DNA of 64,000 bases from Paramacrobiotus metropolitanus (lineage: Eukaryota > Tardigrada > Eutardigrada > Parachela > Macrobiotidae). Position 1 is the stretch's first letter. The number at the start of each line of letters is the position of its first letter. This document shows, piece after piece, positions 60,242 to 64,000 of this stretch. A program made the translations under genes and the position numbers. The notes under the pieces are model-generated. The model had not been told where the DNA came from, made no database searches, and was given only the letters and a program-made list of their open reading frames with translations. The DNA is taken from positions 1 to 64,000 of the forward strand of contig NW_026570374.1 of assembly GCF_019649055.1 (NCBI RefSeq), in the 5' to 3' direction.

Positions 60242-62188
60242 ATGCAGCTGTATCAGCCGCTGTTGGCGAATGGCAGTCAAATCAGCTACAACAACACGGT
60301 TGCCGTTCGCAGCGACGACGCGTCCGACGCCACGTGGTGGTTGGGATACATCCAGGATATGGACGGCGAGCGCGCCTTCGTCCACTTCGACTCCGCCACG
60401 ACCGCAGCGCGCTGGTTGCCCGTGAGCGACGTCTGGCCGCTGCCGTTGTACTGGGACACTGACCGCGTCATGGAAGGTTACCACAACGTTGCCGTATTCG
60501 CGGCACTGCGCGATGACGATACGGGTGCGCTGCGCTTCCGAGCCGCCGTCATGCTGGACGCGCTGTGGGGCTGTATATCGTGCAGTGTGATGTTGTGCAT
60601 CCGCACCGGCGCTGGCGAAACCCGTTCCGAGGTGGTCCACCAGCGCCAAGTGGCCGCTGCGCTGCCACCAGCGGATGCCTCCCTCTCCTCTACACCAGGA
60701 ACTGCATTCCCTTCGACCAAGCCGGCGCCCTTCTCAACGGGCCGGCCGACACATTGTGCATGATCAAACATATGTGTGACGCTCTGCGCCAGGATTCCGT
60801 GGCCCGAACGAAGTCGACACAGCGGTATCTGGGTGACTGCTGCCGCTTTCACCTGCGCGTCGAAGCGGGTGTTTGCGTCTTCATCATCGTCGGTCTCGCG
60901 GTGGACGCGCAGGCGCCACACACGCTAGCTGAAACCTTACCGCACATCCTGCAAACGCATCTGGCCACCCGCGCTCATCTAACAGTAACGCCGATCCGTA
61001 ATCGAGTATTCTGTGCCAGTGTCGATATTCCTCGCGAAACCGGTTAGCACTGTTAACGATATCTTAAGTATAGAATTTTCGAAATGAACCACAAAAAGAT
61101 TTTCAGTAGACTGGTAAGATATCTCCGTTAATGGATTTGACTACTGCAAAGGGATAATAATAATAATAATAATAATAATCTATCAGCCGGTACTCAACAT
61201 AGTCAGATTTAGCAACGTTTTCCTCTTAGTTGTCGACGTTGATGCACTGCTGTGGACTGCCGGTATCCGGGATTTACCGCCGTCGCTACTAAGCGACATC
61301 TTGACACATTTGGACTTGCATTCCAACATGAGAGCGCAACGGTACGCGATATCTTCGCGGAGTTTTATCCTTGAAGATCGTTATTCTTAAAGGTCACGAT
61401 CGACTGCACAAGGTGTGCGTCTTGTGGCAGCTGTTGCTGAGCAGTCCGCGCATGAGAGAACACATCAGCATTTCGTTGGAAAAGTGCTGCCCGCTGACAG
61501 GCGACGCCGACAAGTGCGCCCTGCGAGCAGACTCCGATGACTGCTTTACGATGGCCTCGCTGCTCAGCCGCTCCATCAACGCAACGACCATCAGTCTGAG
61601 CCTGCTGAGCACCTTGCCACTGTACCAGCCTCATTCTTGCAACCCATTCTACGGACCAGGCAGATTAAACTACGCTGGCTGCTGCTCCAAGACCACATTA
61701 ACCCCGAACCCAGAGGCTACCAGCGGCGACAACCGTCGCGGGTCACGCACGGGACCGCGCGGGATATCACGGTCTATCGGCCCGTGTGCCGCTTCGTCTG
61801 GCTGCGCAACTGGACCGTGGCCGGCCTTTTCGGTCGACAGATGCACGATGCCTTTGTCAGTAATGGCCACTATTATGTGGAAGATCTCGACGTGCAGGTG
61901 ACCGCTCGTTCCTTGCCCGCGCAGGAGCGGCAGTGGATGCTGCCGCTCACGGAGCGGTCGCACGAACTGCCCATCGACCAGCTGCAGATCCGTATTCCCC
62001 GAATGCTGCTACGCTGCAGCGAGGGCAAGATGCACATGACCTGTCGCGTCATGTCCGCGCTGAACGACCACTTCCCGCCGGTCACGCCGGAGATGCTGGC
62101 AAAGGTCACGGCGGTACATGAGCGCTGGCAGCGCACTCTGGCATATCCCGAGGAATGGCAGCGTATTCGCATCTATCTGCAATTGTAA
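60242..62188 (+). CDS. F-box-like protein with Tudor/Agenet-like N-terminal domain, multi-exon, frames broken
   Basis: Likely substrate adaptor of an SCF ubiquitin ligase, from a lineage-specific family. The first part (60242 on) encodes a small beta-barrel-like segment (WWLGYIQDMDGERAFVHFD, RWLPVSDVWPL) similar to Tudor/Agenet domains. A middle part (LLYTRNCIPFDQ to about 61047) is in another frame. A clear exon at 61230-61341 gives an F-box (RDLPPSLLSDILTHLDLHSN) that continues at about 61411 (VCVLWQLLLSS). The C-terminal domain ends at 62188 (EEWQRIRIYLQL). Frame changes near 60600-60690 and 61605-61640 are not explained by obvious introns; indels or gene decay are both possible. The intron at about 61048-61229 holds an (ATA)n tract. 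Confidence 0.6.
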
Positions 62189-62525
62189 GTCCCAGTGCGA
62201 TAGAAATACTCTGTATCGATAGCGATAGAAATTACATGTACCGCCAGCAGGAGTGTTAATTGCCTTTCTCTACTGCATATTGGTTGCTGTGTTATGAAGA
62301 TCAAAATCCTTATTTTAAAACATTTTACCGACCACATCTCACGGTGAGAAACATCTTGAAATTAGTCTTGCTGCAGCTTACTCCGAATGTTGCTCCGCGC
62401 CTTCCGCGCTTCTTGCCCCCGCTTATGCGTTCTTGCTCCTCAGCTTGCGTTGCTCGCTGAATCTTGCTACACTGTACTTGCTAATAAACACTAGCGATGA
62501 TCTCGTGTTGTGTTGCTTAACCGTC

Positions 62526-62550
62526 ATGGGATGATCGCGCATCATCCCAT
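62526..62550. repeat. Perfect inverted repeat, 10-bp arms
   Basis: ATGGGATGAT, loop CGCGC, ATCATCCCAT. Isolated small hairpin in intergenic DNA. Confidence 0.8.
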
Positions 62551-62834
62551 CGTTGTCACCCGGTAAACGGTAGTCAGCTTCCGGTCAGCATCGCTGCCGA
62601 TCGTACCAGCCTTTCCCACACTAACCGCCGACAGATCGTGGTAAGGTGGATTAACCAACCCACTAGAACAGCAGTCAGACCGGCTGCTGTTACAAAAGAA
62701 GGTTTGTGTACGGGCAGTAGGTAAGTGCCAAGGCATGGCGTGTAGTGACTGATCCTTGTACTGCCCGAAAGCCAGCTGTGCAAACGCTGAACCAGGTACT
62801 GGAAAACGAACCTGCCACGTACTAATTATATTTT

Positions 62835-63047
62835 TTGTGGTGCAGGTTTAGTGGATTTCACTGGGATGGAAGACCGAAAGCCTGGGACGACGTGGATCTG
62901 CGGGTTGTAAATGTATCCACCTTGAGCAAACTGGCCATCTACGGGATCAACGAGGTGTTCCGTGTGAGGCCAGGCAACGGCAGTGCTGATTCTACTAACA
63001 GGCATACATGTATAGCTAGCACGTGGCTGTCTGCTTTGACAAAATAA
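62835..63047 (+). pseudogene. Possible isolated exon of an F-box-family relative
   Basis: After an acceptor-like TTTTGTGGTGCAG the frame reads WDGRPKAWDDVDLR...LSKLAIYGINEVF, reminiscent of the segment after an F-box. It lacks partner exons here. Weak call. Confidence 0.25.
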
Positions 63048-63302
63048 TAGTGTCCGGATTGCGTTGCAGTCGCGCTAGCTGGGAACGTGTGCACTCTAAC
63101 TGCTCAACGCTCGTGTTGCATGATGCTTCGCATATTCTGCATGATCGCTTAGCTATCCGTCGCGATAAATAAATTATCGCAGTGAGTGCGTTTGTATGCG
63201 AGCTGTACTCGTTGTAAAAACCACTGCCTACTTAGTTGAAAACTCAATGGATCGAATGCGCGACAACCGATAGAATAAGCGGCACATCTTGGTACATAAT
63301 CC
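63048..63302. other. Intergenic, no gene seen
   Basis: Spacer before the partial GPCR. Confidence 0.4.
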
Positions 63303-64000
63303 TTAGTCGTTATTAACACCAGGAAAGATCATACAAGGTGAGAAAGGCATGCTGCTGGTCAATCTCACAGCAGCAGCACGCAAGCCTGCAAAGTTGTCTT
63401 CCACCGGAAATCGTCTTGGACGTTGTCGTGCTCGTTTGCACGCTCCACTTCCTGCTATCCATTTCGTCATGATCAGCTGATCATTCCTTGAATCCGACAG
63501 TGCAGCGCATTCGCTCCATCGATCAACGCATTCGCGGCACAAATCAGACAGTACAGCTGTGACCTTTAGCTGCCTTTTAGACCCGGTCAATTTGGCGGGA
63601 AAACTGCATACTGGAGCTGGTGGCGAAGAAGCCGGGCGCGATTTTTCGCGGCGCCGCCCCGGGGCGCAGTCGGCGGATGACCTTTCGAAGCCCCGCAACC
63701 GGCGCGCCAGGAACAGCCGGACGTCGTCCAGCATGAGCGCCATGAAGAAGGGATCGAGCGCCGCCTGCAGCGACCACAAGATCCAGCTGACGCGGAACAA
63801 CGTGCTGAGATCCTGGTCGGTGAAGAGGACGGCGGTGTAGTAGCCCTGCGAGGGGATCCAGTTGACCATCACGCTGCCCGTCACCAGCGTCAGCACCAGG
63901 AACCCGTGCACGTTCTTGCGCGCCTTCACCTCGCTGGGATGCGAGTGACCGCCGCCCGTGGTGGCCGTCCCGGAGACGGTGGGCGCGGTGCGGGTGGGCC
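63303..64000 (-). CDS. Partial class A GPCR (loop 3, TM6, TM7 and C-tail), cut by window end
   Basis: The minus-strand frame enters at the window edge in a Thr/Gly-rich third intracellular loop (TVSGTATTGGGHSHPSE), then TM6 (FLVLTLVTGSVMVNWIPSQ) and TM7 (RVSWILWSLQAALDPFFMAL) with DPFFM in place of NPxxY. The tail is basic and runs to a stop at 63303. The TM7 variant (Q..LDPF) resembles that of the GPCR at 225-1317, suggesting both belong to one divergent receptor family. The 5' exons are outside the window. Confidence 0.7.
   Translation of the reverse strand, partial: PTRTAPTVSGTATTGGGHSHPSEVKARKNVHGFLVLTLVTGSVMVNWIPSQGYYTAVLFTDQDLSTLFRVSWILWSLQAALDPFFMALMLDDVRLFLARRLRGFERSSADCAPGRRREKSRPASSPPAPVCSFPAKLTGSKRQLKVTAVLSDLCRECVDRWSECAALSDSRNDQLIMTKWIAGSGACKRARQRPRRFPVEDNFAGLRAAAVRLTSSMPFSPCMIFPGVNND

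Overview
The window is nuclear DNA of a small animal. Most genes are broken into GC-rich exons separated by short introns (often 50-70 bp, GT...AG) and lie in AT-rich, CCGG-speckled non-coding DNA. The gene content is metazoan: rhodopsin-family GPCRs, a receptor tyrosine kinase, NPC2, a sperm-tail PG-rich protein and nuclear-encoded mitochondrial proteins. The compact structure suggests an ecdysozoan such as a tardigrade, but nothing here proves the phylum.

Layout. 0.2-1.3 kb: divergent GPCR. 1.6-3.1 kb (-): SHIPPO/PG-rich repeat protein. 3.3-5.6 kb (-): eIF2-beta, facing mitochondrial arginyl-tRNA synthetase RARS2 (6.2-9.6 kb, +). 10.1-11.8 kb: secreted flavin amine oxidase. 12.1-13.4 kb (-): TMEM86-type lysoplasmalogenase. 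13.4-17.3 kb: repeat island with two identical 157-bp and two identical 97-bp units. 17.8-22.0 kb (-): complete 8-exon class A GPCR. 24.1-25.0 kb (-): NPC2. 26.0-28.6 kb: ACOT9. 28.9-30.2 kb (-): secreted protein resembling the N-terminal domain of Notch ligands. 30.8-33.0 kb (-): ribonucleotide reductase small subunit. 33.3-33.75 kb: large foldback around a 9-bp satellite. 34.9-43.3 kb: tandem cluster of three GH16/beta-glucan-recognition-like genes, all without the catalytic acids; the third is fused to a transmembrane segment and an apparently intact tyrosine kinase. 43.8-44.5 kb (-): small secreted LC8-like protein. 45.3-46.9 kb (-) ATPAF1 and 47.4 kb (+) NDUFA4: head-to-head mitochondrial genes. 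48.35-49.4 kb (-): ALKBH6.

49.9-58.9 kb is compositionally foreign: AT-rich coding sequence with an ISXO2/IS1595-like DDE transposase, an RPA70-like ssDNA-binding protein, a PrimPol primase and a deoxynucleoside kinase (these last three on -), and a divergently transcribed DUF3987 ATPase (+). Together they form a near-complete DNA-replication module that looks like a mobile or virus-like element, or its remnant. 60.2-62.2 kb is an F-box family gene with a decayed relative at 59.5 kb. The window ends inside another GPCR (-).

The two most novel things are the glucan-recognition-like receptor tyrosine kinase (40622-43268) and the intron-containing replication island (about 49.99-58.9 kb). Several otherwise convincing genes, including the conserved eIF2-beta and ALKBH6, carry single one-base frame breaks, mostly at short homopolymers. 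Residual assembly indels are therefore likely and should be considered before calling pseudogenes.
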